64,000 nucleotides of DNA from CAZPRW01 sp964577805 (GCA_964577805.1 CAZOAG010000002.1:124001-188000); one strand, 5' to 3'. Positions 16,852 through 26,007 are shown, numbered from the stretch's first letter. A program made the numbers and translations. Notes: a model not told the origin generated them from the sequence alone.

Positions 16852-18543
16852 ATGAATAATATACCAAATAATAAAATTACGCGTGATTGTGCCATGAAAA
16901 TGCGAGAAGCAGCAGATACAATTGGTCAATTAAATGAACTTGTAAGAAAATGCATTGGAATAATCGATGCATCCAAAACGCAATTGCAAGTAAAAGAAAC
17001 TGAATTGGATGAATATAAAAAAGCTTTGGAAGCTCGTGTTATGGAAGTTGAAAATAAAAAAAGTGAAATCTGCTCATTAAATAAAAAACAAGAACAGCTT
17101 GAAATTGAAAAGAAACAAGCAGAAGAAGAATTGGGACGTTTCAAAATGATTATTGATTCGACAACAAAATCTTTAGAGGAGATTAATAGTTTAATACTTA
17201 CAACTGATAGCAGTAAATTGTCATCTAGTGCTAGTATTGATTTGTTAATAGACAGTATTAAGACTAGCATTGGTGATCTTAAAAGCCAAGTTGATGATCT
17301 CAAGCAACAACAGTTAAATGTCAAAGGATTGGAAGAGAAGCAGGAAAATCTCATAGCCGAAAAAGATAATGAAATTCAAAGATTGACTGAAGCCAACCGG
17401 AAAGCAGAAAATGAGCTGGGGAATGCTAATTCAAGGATCGGCATTGCCGTCCAAACAATGCAAAAACTTGTTAGTGTGGTGTCTTCAATAACAGGCGTAA
17501 CGTTTGCTGGTGAAGGCTTGGATGCGACGGTGGAATTTTTAGACAAAAACACTGAAAATATAGAAAAACAAACAAATGAATGGAAAGGTCAGAATAAAGT
17601 TATAGCCGAAAAAGATAATGAAATTCAAAGATTGACTGAAGCCAACCGGAAAGCAGAAAATGAGCTGGGGAATGCTAATTCAAGGATCGGCATTACCGTC
17701 CAAACAATGCAAAAACTTGTTAGTGCGGTGTCTTCAATAACAGACGTAACGTTTACTGGTGAAGGCTTGGATGCGATGGTGGAATTTTTAGACAAAAACA
17801 CTGAAAATATAGAAAAACGAATAAATGAATGGAAAGATCAGAGTAAAGTTATAGCCGAAAAAGATAATGAGACTCATGAATCGATTGAATCCAACGAGGA
17901 AGCTGAAAATGAGTTGAAAAATTCTAAGTTTGGAACTAGTGACGCTACAAGACTTATGAAAAATTTCGTTGATGTGATAAGATTAATAACTGGTTGTAAA
18001 GACAAAGTTCCCCAAAAAATTGGTACGATAATAGATTTTATACACAACAACATCGATAATGCAGAAAGACTAATAGATGGATGGCTTGATAAGGAAATAA
18101 GTAAAGGAAAAGAATGTGGACTGTTGACAACAGAGGAATTTGTTGGACAGGAGGCAGGAAGTCCTAATATGATGATTAGTGCTACTGAAAAAGCATTGAA
18201 AAGGTTTGCCAGTATGTTATCATCAATAACTGGCAGGACATTTGCAGGAGATGATTTTGATGACATTAAAAGTTTTATAGACGAAAATATTGATATTGCG
18301 AAAGATGAAATAAACAAATTGCAAGAACAAAAAGGTGTCGCTAAAAGAAAGCATGGCTCCGTGAAAAAGAGCGACAGGTCATGTCGCACACCGGGAAAAT
18401 GGAAAAACAATAAAAAAAGTTCTCTAAATGTGAATAATTCAACGCCACTTAAGTCTGTAAAAACAACAATAGTAAATGAAGAAAATGGTAGATCGGATCC
18501 TGAATTTGTTGGTGAGAATGATAAAAAAAAAGATCTAGCATAA
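16852..18543 (+). CDS. Repeat-containing coiled-coil protein, effector candidate (upstream part of a frameshifted gene)
   Basis: A 563-residue, charged, mostly helical protein with no recognised family. ATG 16852 follows AGGAG, one of the few strong ribosome-binding sites here. It is built from repeated helical modules: two nearly identical 83-residue copies (249 bp, from 17353 and 17602) and at least three diverged ones, each with a variant of SSITGVTFAGEG followed by a helix. A coiled coil fills residues 20-200. It ends 10 bases after a run of nine A (18523-18531), and the next frame stays open into the downstream ORF, which carries another copy of the module. This suggests that both are one gene. 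Secretion by the type III system is a guess. Confidence 0.7.
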   Translation: MNNIPNNKITRDCAMKMREAADTIGQLNELVRKCIGIIDASKTQLQVKETELDEYKKALEARVMEVENKKSEICSLNKKQEQLEIEKKQAEEELGRFKMIIDSTTKSLEEINSLILTTDSSKLSSSASIDLLIDSIKTSIGDLKSQVDDLKQQQLNVKGLEEKQENLIAEKDNEIQRLTEANRKAENELGNANSRIGIAVQTMQKLVSVVSSITGVTFAGEGLDATVEFLDKNTENIEKQTNEWKGQNKVIAEKDNEIQRLTEANRKAENELGNANSRIGITVQTMQKLVSAVSSITDVTFTGEGLDAMVEFLDKNTENIEKRINEWKDQSKVIAEKDNETHESIESNEEAENELKNSKFGTSDATRLMKNFVDVIRLITGCKDKVPQKIGTIIDFIHNNIDNAERLIDGWLDKEISKGKECGLLTTEEFVGQEAGSPNMMISATEKALKRFASMLSSITGRTFAGDDFDDIKSFIDENIDIAKDEINKLQEQKGVAKRKHGSVKKSDRSCRTPGKWKNNKKSSLNVNNSTPLKSVKTTIVNEENGRSDPEFVGENDKKKDLA

Positions 18544-19226
18544 GAGGATTAAGAAGAACAGAGCACAAATTAGTAAGCATAAGTTGCGCAAAAGTTTTGT
18601 CTCAAGATGAAATAGATATTGTTGGCGAAGGGCATGGAGTTCAAGGTGGTATTGTTACATTAAAGCAACATGAATCCGAAGATATATGTGCAAATAAGTG
18701 TTTTTCGGACATGTTTTCTTTAGACGTTGGAGATCGCTTTGCTTCATTTACGGAAGAAAATTTTTTGGTGTTTAAGAAAAAGGTCATTGGCGAAGGGAAA
18801 GAAAGTGCTTCTTTTAAAAGGGATGATATAAAAGAAGACATTGCCCTGCTTGAGGCAGTTGTTAACGGTTTGGCATCAGTTATAACAGGAAGTGAAGGAA
18901 GCTCAATTGATGCTATCAGAAAGTTCCCTCGAAAAATGGAGAAGGTTGCTCCCTTTGTTGCAAAGTTAAATGAAACAGATCAAATTGGGTATTGGCTGTT
19001 GCTGCGTTTTCAAGTTGAGTGTATGTCTACAGAATTAATGTATAGCAGTCATGCTGGATTTGGTAAAAGGGTTTTAATCGACTATCCAGAACTCAAAAAT
19101 CTTGATATGACAGTGTATACTCTATTTCAATTTTTGCTATGTCGAGGATATGTTTTTGCAGAGCCAGTGTATAGTGTCGGAAACAAGCCAAGGAATGGCC
19201 TGGTTATGGGAAAGAAGTATCGTTAG
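18528..19226 (+). CDS. Downstream part of the frameshifted repeat protein
   Basis: This frame is open from the A9 tract (18523-18531) to 19226. Its first possible start is a TTG at 18597 without a ribosome-binding site; from there it is 209 residues. It contains a module (VVNGLASVITGSEGSS then a helix) like the repeats in the upstream ORF, followed by a non-repeat C-terminal domain of about 100 residues that I do not recognise. Inserting one A in the A9 run joins it to the upstream frame as one protein of roughly 790 residues. It could be a pseudogene, a sequencing error or a product of slippage. Confidence 0.55.
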   Translation, partial: KRSSIRGLRRTEHKLVSISCAKVLSQDEIDIVGEGHGVQGGIVTLKQHESEDICANKCFSDMFSLDVGDRFASFTEENFLVFKKKVIGEGKESASFKRDDIKEDIALLEAVVNGLASVITGSEGSSIDAIRKFPRKMEKVAPFVAKLNETDQIGYWLLLRFQVECMSTELMYSSHAGFGKRVLIDYPELKNLDMTVYTLFQFLLCRGYVFAEPVYSVGNKPRNGLVMGKKYR

Positions 19227-19386
19227 CTGGTGTCAACAATTTTTTGACCTTGTTTTTAGCGATTGTTTCATAGTTAGTAGTGTGTTGCTATGAGCATCTT
19301 TTTGATTGATGATGTGTTAAATCAACTTGCAAGGTGGTTGATGTCTCTTACTGTCGGACATTGATATTTTTCTGAAAGTGAGTGAT

Positions 19387-20721
19387 ATGAATATGTCTTG
19401 TGCAATTATTGATGATGTTATGGCACGTGAGATAATAGATTCACGTGGGAATCCTACAGTAGAAGCGGAAGTAATGTTGACGGATGGTACAGTTGGTCGT
19501 GCTGCTGTTCCGTCGGGAGCGAGCACTGGAGAACGTGAAGCGATAGAATTACGGGATTCATGTGCTAATGATGAACTGCTTCCGTCAGATATTGATAAAT
19601 CACGTAGATTTTGTGGGAAAGGTGTCCTTGCAGCTGTCAAAAATGTAAATGAATGTATTGCTGATGCGATCATAGGATTAGATGTTACTGATCAAGCGCT
19701 TATTGACTCTGTGATGTGTGAATTAGATGGTACTGACAATAAAGCAAATCTTGGTGCGAATGCGATTTTGGCGGTGTCGTTGGCTGTTGCACAAGCAGCT
19801 GCAAAGAGCCGTTGCATCCCATTATTTCGTTACATTGGTGGTGTTAATGCAAAGATATTGCCTGTTCCGATGATGAATGTATTGAACGGTGGTGCGCATT
19901 CCGATGCTCCTGTTGACATTCAAGAATTCATGATCGTTCCACACAATGCACATTCTGTCCGTCAAGCGATTCAAATGGGAGCAGAGGTATTCCATTCATT
20001 AAAAAAAGTATTAAAAAATATTGGATTATCTACTGCTGTCGGTGATGAGGGTGGTTTTGCACCGAATGTACGGTCGAATGAACATGCATTGGAGGTCATC
20101 GTACAAGCGATCCATGATGCAGGATATCGTCCAGGTGATGATATTTCGATAGCATTGGATGCTGCTGCATCAGAATTTTATGATGTTGCAACAGATAAAT
20201 ATATTTTCAAAAAATCCGATGGATCGCAGCGGACAGCTGATGATATGATCGCATTTTATGAAGATTTAATGGCAAAGTTCCCAATAGTATCTCTTGAAGA
20301 CGGATTGTCGCAAAATGATTGGGCAGGATGGCAAAAGTTGACATCGAAATTAGGCAGTCGATTACAAATAGTTGGTGATGATTTATTCGTTACGAATACA
20401 AAGTATTTATCACGTGGAATAAGTGAACATTCTGCAAATGCGATCCTAATAAAGGTCAATCAAATTGGGTCGTTGACAGAAACATTAGATGCTATTGAGA
20501 TGGCCAAAGTCGCTTCATTCAAGCCAGTTGTATCACATAGATCAGGAGAAACAGAGGACACATCAATCGCAGATATTGCTGTTGCCACAAATGCTGGACA
20601 AATAAAAACAGGGTCGATGAGCCGTACAGATCGTATTTGCAAATACAACCAATTGATGCGGATTGAAGAGTATCTTGGTGATGCTGCAGTGTACGCTGGT
20701 GAAATGTTAACACGGTTATAA
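19387..20721 (+). CDS. eno: Enolase
   Basis: A 444-residue glycolytic enzyme converting 2-phosphoglycerate to phosphoenolpyruvate. Motifs include DSRGNPTVEAEV at the N-terminus, SGASTGEREA, GDEGGFAPN, the metal/substrate loop EDGLSQNDWAGW, LIKVNQIGS with the catalytic lysine, and SHRSGETED. ATG 19387 is used; GTG 19378 and ATG 19393 are alternatives that change only a few residues. It is a single gene ending in a clear terminator. Confidence 0.97.
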   Translation: MNMSCAIIDDVMAREIIDSRGNPTVEAEVMLTDGTVGRAAVPSGASTGEREAIELRDSCANDELLPSDIDKSRRFCGKGVLAAVKNVNECIADAIIGLDVTDQALIDSVMCELDGTDNKANLGANAILAVSLAVAQAAAKSRCIPLFRYIGGVNAKILPVPMMNVLNGGAHSDAPVDIQEFMIVPHNAHSVRQAIQMGAEVFHSLKKVLKNIGLSTAVGDEGGFAPNVRSNEHALEVIVQAIHDAGYRPGDDISIALDAAASEFYDVATDKYIFKKSDGSQRTADDMIAFYEDLMAKFPIVSLEDGLSQNDWAGWQKLTSKLGSRLQIVGDDLFVTNTKYLSRGISEHSANAILIKVNQIGSLTETLDAIEMAKVASFKPVVSHRSGETEDTSIADIAVATNAGQIKTGSMSRTDRICKYNQLMRIEEYLGDAAVYAGEMLTRL

Positions 20722-20744
20722 AAATTTTAATAAAATATTCATAT

Positions 20745-20792
20745 AACCATCCCGATGGCGACTCAACCATCAGGATGGTTTTTTTAATATTT
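20745..20792 (+). terminator. Rho-independent terminator of eno
   Basis: A stem from AACCATCC-C-GATGG and CCATC-A-GGATGGTT with one C/A mismatch and an eight-base loop (20745-20786) is followed by a T run. Confidence 0.9.
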
Positions 20793-20847
20793 ATCAATCA
20801 ATTAATGATTGTATGTTTGATTGCTGTGGGTTAGAATTTATTGTGGT

Positions 20848-21009
20848 ATGTGTGATGAGATGATAGCTAGTACATCAGCGAGTAAAGTATGTATTAGTGA
20901 AGGTTCATGGTTGATTAACGCCGAATTTGAGCAGCATTGTATAGAACTTGCGGATATTGAAAAACGGAAAAAGAATGCGCAAAACAAAGTTGAGGAACTC
21001 CAATTGTAG
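20848..21009 (+). CDS. N-terminal fragment of kinase-like effector candidate, ended by an in-frame TAG
   Basis: From ATG 20848 the frame encodes 53 helical, charged residues and stops at TAG (21007-21009). The same frame continues open for 511 more codons, with uninterrupted coiled-coil character on both sides of the stop. The downstream frame has no credible start of its own, so this is probably the N-terminus of a single gene split by an amber codon. It could also be translated by readthrough or be a sequencing error. Confidence 0.5.
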   Translation: MCDEMIASTSASKVCISEGSWLINAEFEQHCIELADIEKRKKNAQNKVEELQL

Positions 21010-21108
21010 GCGAACCGACTTGATGATCGTAAAGCTGCGATATCAAATTCAGAAATAGGTAAAAAAGGACGTTTCGGAGCAAGTAAAGAAAAACAAATAA
21101 CAAAGCTT

Positions 21109-22542
21109 TTGGCAAAACAAAATGACATTAAAAATCAATTAAAACCCCTTGGGAATCAAATTGAAAATCTTGAAAAACAAAGAACAGGTATTATAGAAAA
21201 CGAATTGCCCTTAATGGACGGCGCTGTCATACAGCTTGTCAAAGGCAAAACGTCAGGTGTTACTGGTGGTGCTGTTGTTAAAATCAAAAAGGATGACGTA
21301 CGCAAGCAGTATATGTTGAAAAATATTTTTGATACAAAAAAGACGTACAAAAATGTATTCAGGCAAGAAAAACAACATTCAGGTAAGCATTATTATGATC
21401 CGAACTGTAAAAGTGAAACGCGGTCGTTTTTAACGAGGCATACATTGAAAGAAGTTAATACTTCTGTTATTCAGGAATTTATTGCATTAAGATTGGCAAA
21501 TGTTGTAAGTCCTGGTATTGCGCCAGATGCAATTTTAAGAACAATAAATGACGGGAATGGTAAAACACGTTATTGTTTGTTGACTGAAATGGCAGGGCAA
21601 GAGAAGGGGGAAACTTTTTGTACGTTAGATGCCACTGCTAATATCGATACTGCAAAGCCATATGGTGTTGGTAAAGACGTTTGGAAATCTTTTTTCGCGA
21701 TAGGAATTGGGCTGTTGAATGATAAAGATGTTGCTAAAAAGGACAACATTGGTGTTGTGACAAAAGGCAGTGATCAAGGTGCTAATTTATCATTGTTTGA
21801 TTTAGGGCATGCTTCGCCAGATGAGTTTAAATTGGATCCAGAGACATTGCTTCCAAAATCAAAGAGTAGGTTGGCTGATTTTGTTTTATGGTTGATTAAT
21901 CTTTTTGTTCCTGCAAACGGTATTACCGGTACATTTTATTTTGACAAAGATATACAGGGGATCCTGACGATTGATGAGCGTAAGGAGGCTCTTCAAAATC
22001 TATTGTCTCATAAAGATGATATCATGGGCGAGCTTGAGAAAATAAAGAAAGATATTCCTGAATATGACAGGAAAATTGTCGACGATATGAAGCGTAGAAT
22101 AAAAGCAAGATTTAATCAGTTAAGGGATGTGTTAGAAGCTCATAGCAAGATAAATGCTACGAAAACAAGGAAAAATGAAAATAATGTTAGTCACTCTTCT
22201 AAGCAAGAGGAAGTCGGCGAAGTTGCTGAATCGCGTCAGGCTTTAAAGCAAGAGCTGGGAGGATTAATGGAAAAGTCGCAGAGCCAGTCCTCCAATCAAA
22301 ATGTAGAAGGCAAAACAACTAAATTGAACAAGTCTTCAAAGCGAAAGAAAGGAAACAAAACAACTGATGTCAGCCGATCTTCTTCCAAGCGAAATGTAGA
22401 AGGCAAAATAACTGATGTGAACCAAGCTTTCGTGCAAGAGTTGAAAGAACGACAAAAAGAGATGGGTAGTCAGTCTTCCGAGCAAAATGGAGGAGGCGAA
22501 GCTGCTGATGTAGATATTACAATAGAAGAAATTCCAGATTAA
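21109..22542 (+). CDS. Putative kinase-fold effector, body of an amber-split gene
   Basis: About 477 residues from the weak TTG at 21109, though the same frame is open back to the TAG at 21009 and beyond. After a coiled-coil N-terminus, the middle has a kinase-like order of motifs, numbered from ATG 20848: a Lys in YMLKN (158), a Glu in VIQEF (210), a hinge-like YCLLTEMAG, NDKDVAKKDN (291-300) resembling the catalytic loop of HipA/PI4K-type kinases, and FDLGHA (317-322) at the metal-binding position. The C-terminus is low-complexity with repeats around NVEGK. Spacing in the catalytic loop is off by one or more residues, so kinase activity is an inference. No family was recognised with certainty. 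Confidence 0.55.
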   Translation: MAKQNDIKNQLKPLGNQIENLEKQRTGIIENELPLMDGAVIQLVKGKTSGVTGGAVVKIKKDDVRKQYMLKNIFDTKKTYKNVFRQEKQHSGKHYYDPNCKSETRSFLTRHTLKEVNTSVIQEFIALRLANVVSPGIAPDAILRTINDGNGKTRYCLLTEMAGQEKGETFCTLDATANIDTAKPYGVGKDVWKSFFAIGIGLLNDKDVAKKDNIGVVTKGSDQGANLSLFDLGHASPDEFKLDPETLLPKSKSRLADFVLWLINLFVPANGITGTFYFDKDIQGILTIDERKEALQNLLSHKDDIMGELEKIKKDIPEYDRKIVDDMKRRIKARFNQLRDVLEAHSKINATKTRKNENNVSHSSKQEEVGEVAESRQALKQELGGLMEKSQSQSSNQNVEGKTTKLNKSSKRKKGNKTTDVSRSSSKRNVEGKITDVNQAFVQELKERQKEMGSQSSEQNGGGEAADVDITIEEIPD

Positions 22543-22873
22543 AAGGGCAACGCTGGCAAATTCAGATATCAGAAATACTGAATGATAAGGAATAAGTTAC
22601 AGTAATACATTGTCGTTATTGTAAAGCCGATCGTGTGATCGAAAAACAATGAATGTTGTCGCGAGATAATGTTGATTGTAATACCATGGTAATATAAAGT
22701 ATTCCAATATTGAAGGTGACGGATTTTTAAATACTGTATTGGGATTTAGCAAACGATTGAATTAGGCAGAATTGTTGTGTTGTTTACATTATGCCGCAGG
22801 CGGTTTATCGTGTTAAGATCGCGATAAACGATTTGTGCAAAACAATGTAAAGCCGTTGAAGCGAGGTTGTTGT
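22543..22873. other. Intergenic region between convergent genes with nested inverted repeat
   Basis: About 330 bp between the 3' ends of the kinase-like gene and rnhC. No gene is supported. It contains a two-level hairpin at 22783-22851 without a T run. Confidence 0.6.
22783..22851. repeat. Nested inverted repeat (possible structured RNA or processed 3' end)
   Basis: The outer arms TTTACATT (22783-22790) and AATGTAAA (22844-22851) pair perfectly. Inside them GTTTATCG (22803-22810) pairs with CGATAAAC (22822-22829). There is no poly-T on either side, so it is not a standard terminator. Confidence 0.5.
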
Positions 22874-23797
22874 CTATTTTTGTCGTGCATTACATGGGGC
22901 AGTTGCGAAATGAGTCTTTAAAAATTCATCTAAATTGTCCATGCCGAATGTTTTGGCTAGTTGTTGCGCTTGAATGACAGTTTGTCTTCCAGCTCCCTTT
23001 GACAGCGTGATACCAGCTTTTTGGGATAAAGCAGTCATTTGTCGATTGTATTCAGCACGTGCTAATATCGATGCAGCAGCAACAACTGGATCAGCTTCTG
23101 CCTTTGTTTGCATGCGCAAATCAAATGTTTTGTCCTTCAAAAATTCTTGGACGATCGGTTGTTTTGAGAATTGGTCTAGCATTCCCCATGTTGCTGGTCG
23201 TTCTTGTAATGCATTTTGCAAAGAACATGAATGCATCCATCCCAACAAAATATTCATATTGTTGCCGAATTTTTTATATAATTCATTGTATTTTTTCATG
23301 TTCAAGCACATGACATTGGTAGTGCAGTCAGATGCTAATATTTTTTTTTCTAACATTGTGATTGCGCGATCGCTTGTTACATTCTTGCTGTCGCGAACAC
23401 CATCTTTTATCCATTGTTCAACAACTGTACCACCAGCAATAACACAAGCTGTAACCAATGGGCCGAATAAATCTCCTTTCCCGCTTTCGTCCATCCCTGC
23501 ATGTAATTCAAACCATTCAGGATGTGCGACAGATTCATATCCTAGTTCTACACAATGCGTAACGTTTGTTTCGATTTCAAATTGTACGAAATCTTCTGTG
23601 TTCTTTCCTTGTACTACCAATTTTCCGCTTTTATATCCGACAATTGACAATCCATCTCCTTTGAACGCAAACAGTGCATATTGTACTGTGTATGGAGAAA
23701 ATCCACGTGACATGCAAATGTTTTCCACGACCCGCATTTGATCATCATTCAAAGTAATAGAATATGTTGTGATTTTTTTTGATGATGATGTGGTCAT
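22874..23797 (-). CDS. rnhC: Ribonuclease HIII
   Basis: A 307-residue type 2 RNase H. The N-terminal TBP-like domain of about 90 residues distinguishes RNase HIII from HII, and the catalytic domain opens with GMDESGKGDLFGP carrying the Asp-Glu pair. DLRMQTKAEADPVVAAASI supplies the later acidic residue. It removes RNA from RNA/DNA hybrids. HIII occurs mainly in Firmicutes and PVC bacteria, which supports the lineage call. ATG at 23795-23797 gives a normal N-terminus. It is the last gene of the sigma-factor group on the minus strand. Confidence 0.93.
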   Translation of the reverse strand: MTTSSSKKITTYSITLNDDQMRVVENICMSRGFSPYTVQYALFAFKGDGLSIVGYKSGKLVVQGKNTEDFVQFEIETNVTHCVELGYESVAHPEWFELHAGMDESGKGDLFGPLVTACVIAGGTVVEQWIKDGVRDSKNVTSDRAITMLEKKILASDCTTNVMCLNMKKYNELYKKFGNNMNILLGWMHSCSLQNALQERPATWGMLDQFSKQPIVQEFLKDKTFDLRMQTKAEADPVVAAASILARAEYNRQMTALSQKAGITLSKGAGRQTVIQAQQLAKTFGMDNLDEFLKTHFATAPCNARQK

Positions 23798-23822
23798 ATC
23801 CGTGAAAAATAATAAATAGAGA

Positions 23823-24851
23823 TTATTCTGCAAAAAATTCTGGCATAATGCTCAAGTGAATAATTTCTCCTGCGCGCAAAATTTCAACATCCAGTGGTTG
23901 ATTTGTCTTTGCAAAGAACAGTGCATTATACAAATCTTCTTTATATGTGATGGTTGTGCTATTTATACATTGAATTATGTCGCCAGGGACTATGCCTGCT
24001 GATGCAGCGGTCGATCCAGGTGTTACATTTGATACAACTAATACTTGTTTTTGTCCTAAAATGTGTTCAGGATGTATGTCGATCGCCAATTTAGCATGTT
24101 TTATCATTCCATTGGCAACAATATCATTAAAGATTTTAGACAATGCACGGCGTGGTAATATAAAACTAGCATTCATTTCTGGCAATGATGCTATCATCAT
24201 ACCGCTGAACTCTCCATTGATGTCGAAAACTGGCGCACCGCTCTCACCGCCTGAAAACGACAACGTTGTCCTCAAATACGTTGTTAAAAAAGAATGGTCG
24301 CTATAGGAAATATTTTTCCCGCTGACGAGACCTATATCAGGCGAGGGGTCCATTCCGAATTTGCAACCAACAAACACAACGACAGACCCAATCGGAGTTA
24401 ATTTTGATATATCATCTTCTGAAATGTTGATAGTTGTACAACTAATAGGTAATTGTAATAACTTCAATATAGCTACATTGGTAGCAGTATCATATCCGAT
24501 GCATTCTGCAGGATACGACATCCCGTAATAATCCACGCGGATGGATTCTGCGCCCTTTGCGATTGATGATGTTGTTAAAACATATCCTTGCGATGATACT
24601 AAAAATCCTGTGCCGGCTAGTACTTGTTTGTTTTGTGGAAGATTTTCATTGTATGCACAAACGACACGAACAATGGCAGATTTTTTATCATTGAATATTT
24701 TTTTTACGCAATTTTCAATATTATATGCGCAGTCATGCTGTTCGTTAACAAGATTATGCCCCTCTTGTTTGCTGAAATCTTTCCCTGACAGCGTAGGAAC
24801 AATAAATGACGTCGCCGCCAAAATATATATAAACTGCCAAAATCTTATCAT
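23823..24851 (-). CDS. HtrA-like periplasmic protein with a degenerate catalytic triad
   Basis: A 342-residue protein with an N-terminal signal sequence, an S1C (DegP/HtrA) trypsin-like domain and one C-terminal PDZ domain (APGxTAASAG-type segment SNVTPGSTAASAG). The catalytic Ser remains in GGESGAP. The His site, normally LTNNHVV, reads LTTSSIA, and the Asp site, normally TDLAVLK, reads TNVAILK. Two of three triad residues are therefore lost and protease activity is unlikely. It may act as a chaperone or scaffold, or as a sensor for the sigma/anti-sigma pair encoded upstream. The frame is intact, so it seems maintained. Confidence 0.85.
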   Translation of the reverse strand: MIRFWQFIYILAATSFIVPTLSGKDFSKQEGHNLVNEQHDCAYNIENCVKKIFNDKKSAIVRVVCAYNENLPQNKQVLAGTGFLVSSQGYVLTTSSIAKGAESIRVDYYGMSYPAECIGYDTATNVAILKLLQLPISCTTINISEDDISKLTPIGSVVVFVGCKFGMDPSPDIGLVSGKNISYSDHSFLTTYLRTTLSFSGGESGAPVFDINGEFSGMMIASLPEMNASFILPRRALSKIFNDIVANGMIKHAKLAIDIHPEHILGQKQVLVVSNVTPGSTAASAGIVPGDIIQCINSTTITYKEDLYNALFFAKTNQPLDVEILRAGEIIHLSIMPEFFAE

Positions 24852-24860
24852 TGCCGGTAA

Positions 24861-25304
24861 TTATAAGCTGGCCATAACATTATGTGATGGAATTGTCAAG
24901 ATGTCTTGAACATATTCCGTCGTCGATGCTATACTAATGTCTGAATAGTCGTTTGTGACAAACGATGGCAAATCGTCGGACATTGACATTCGGTCAGCGA
25001 CAAACTTTACATATGCGTGGTCATTACAAGCAGTGATAGATTCATTGTTATGATGCAATAAACATATCCCGATCGCCGCTGCACATGTTATTGATGTTGA
25101 TGCAAATCGCAATAATGATTTTTTTGCAATATTCCGTATTGATGTCATCAGTGTGGTGCGCTTATTATCTCCACGCATAGCGATGAGTTTTTTATTCTCA
25201 AATGCTATCGAAAACGATTCCCATTCCTGTTCTGATGGGACCTCTCTACGTTTGATTTGCAGCAAACGACTCAATTGTATGTCTTTATCGTTATTTGTCA
25301 TCAT
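24861..25304 (-). CDS. Putative anti-sigma factor
   Basis: A 147-residue protein with a cytoplasmic N-terminus of about 65 residues, one transmembrane helix near 70-87 and a short periplasmic tail. It overlaps the ECF sigma factor stop by 4 bp and precedes the HtrA-like gene, as in rpoE-rseA-type operons. No conserved ZAS (HxxxCxxC) motif is visible. Role is inferred from topology and position only. Confidence 0.5.
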   Translation of the reverse strand: MMTNNDKDIQLSRLLQIKRREVPSEQEWESFSIAFENKKLIAMRGDNKRTTLMTSIRNIAKKSLLRFASTSITCAAAIGICLLHHNNESITACNDHAYVKFVADRMSMSDDLPSFVTNDYSDISIASTTEYVQDILTIPSHNVMASL

Positions 25305-25963
25305 CGTAAATAATCATGTAAATGTAATTTTAGTTGTTCTTTTGCATAATGCAAGCGAGAACGTACTGTTCCTTCAGAGCATTTTAATATTGAAGCAACT
25401 TCAGAAGAACTCAATCCTTCGACTTCGCACAATACCACAACTGCCCTATGTTTGTTAGACAATTTTTGTAGAGCAATGTTCAAATTTTCTTGTAATTCTT
25501 TTAAAAAAGTTGAACGATTTGCATCGTTGGAGTCTGTCATTCCATCAAATGTAAATTGATAATCTCCTGATTCATCTATGTTTTCTAGGCTAAAAAAACG
25601 ACGTAATCTTGTCCTTTTTATGTGAGAAAGTGATGCATTGATCGCTATTCTGTATATCCATGAGAAAAATGATGATTTTTGATTAAAATTTTTTATGCCA
25701 CGATATGCTTTTATGAAAACATCTTGCGTTAAATCGAATGCATCTTCTTTGTTGGATGTCATGTTGTAAATGACAGAAAACAATCGTGAGCGATATTTAT
25801 TTACCAAGATATCAAACGCAGTAGCATCATCGTTTTGTACACGACGAACCAATGCAACATCGTCAGATAAATCTGATGTTGTGTCCTTACATGAAGATGT
25901 AGGTGATGATAAAATGATGTCTTTTGTTATCAATGTTTGGTCACAATATAATAAGTTTGCCAA
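25301..25963 (-). CDS. ECF-family RNA polymerase sigma factor
   Basis: A 220-residue sigma factor. Region 2 shows AFDILVNKYRSRLF and DAFDLTQDVFIKAY with the FFSWIYRIAIN stretch. Region 4 ends with the helix-turn-helix HRAVVVLCEVEGLSSSEVA and GTVRSRLHYAKEQL. It directs transcription of an envelope-stress-type regulon, judging from the adjacent putative anti-sigma and HtrA-like genes. An N-terminal extension of about 35 residues precedes region 2, so a later start is possible. Confidence 0.92.
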   Translation of the reverse strand: MANLLYCDQTLITKDIILSSPTSSCKDTTSDLSDDVALVRRVQNDDATAFDILVNKYRSRLFSVIYNMTSNKEDAFDLTQDVFIKAYRGIKNFNQKSSFFSWIYRIAINASLSHIKRTRLRRFFSLENIDESGDYQFTFDGMTDSNDANRSTFLKELQENLNIALQKLSNKHRAVVVLCEVEGLSSSEVASILKCSEGTVRSRLHYAKEQLKLHLHDYLR

Positions 25964-26007
25964 TAATCAATATTTCATTTTTTTGCATTCCATTACGTTG
26001 ACAAACT

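Noticed and set aside
22974..23741. 255-codon plus-strand ORF
   Set aside because: It lies opposite rnhC, whose RNase HIII motifs are clear; the plus-strand product has no plausible pattern.
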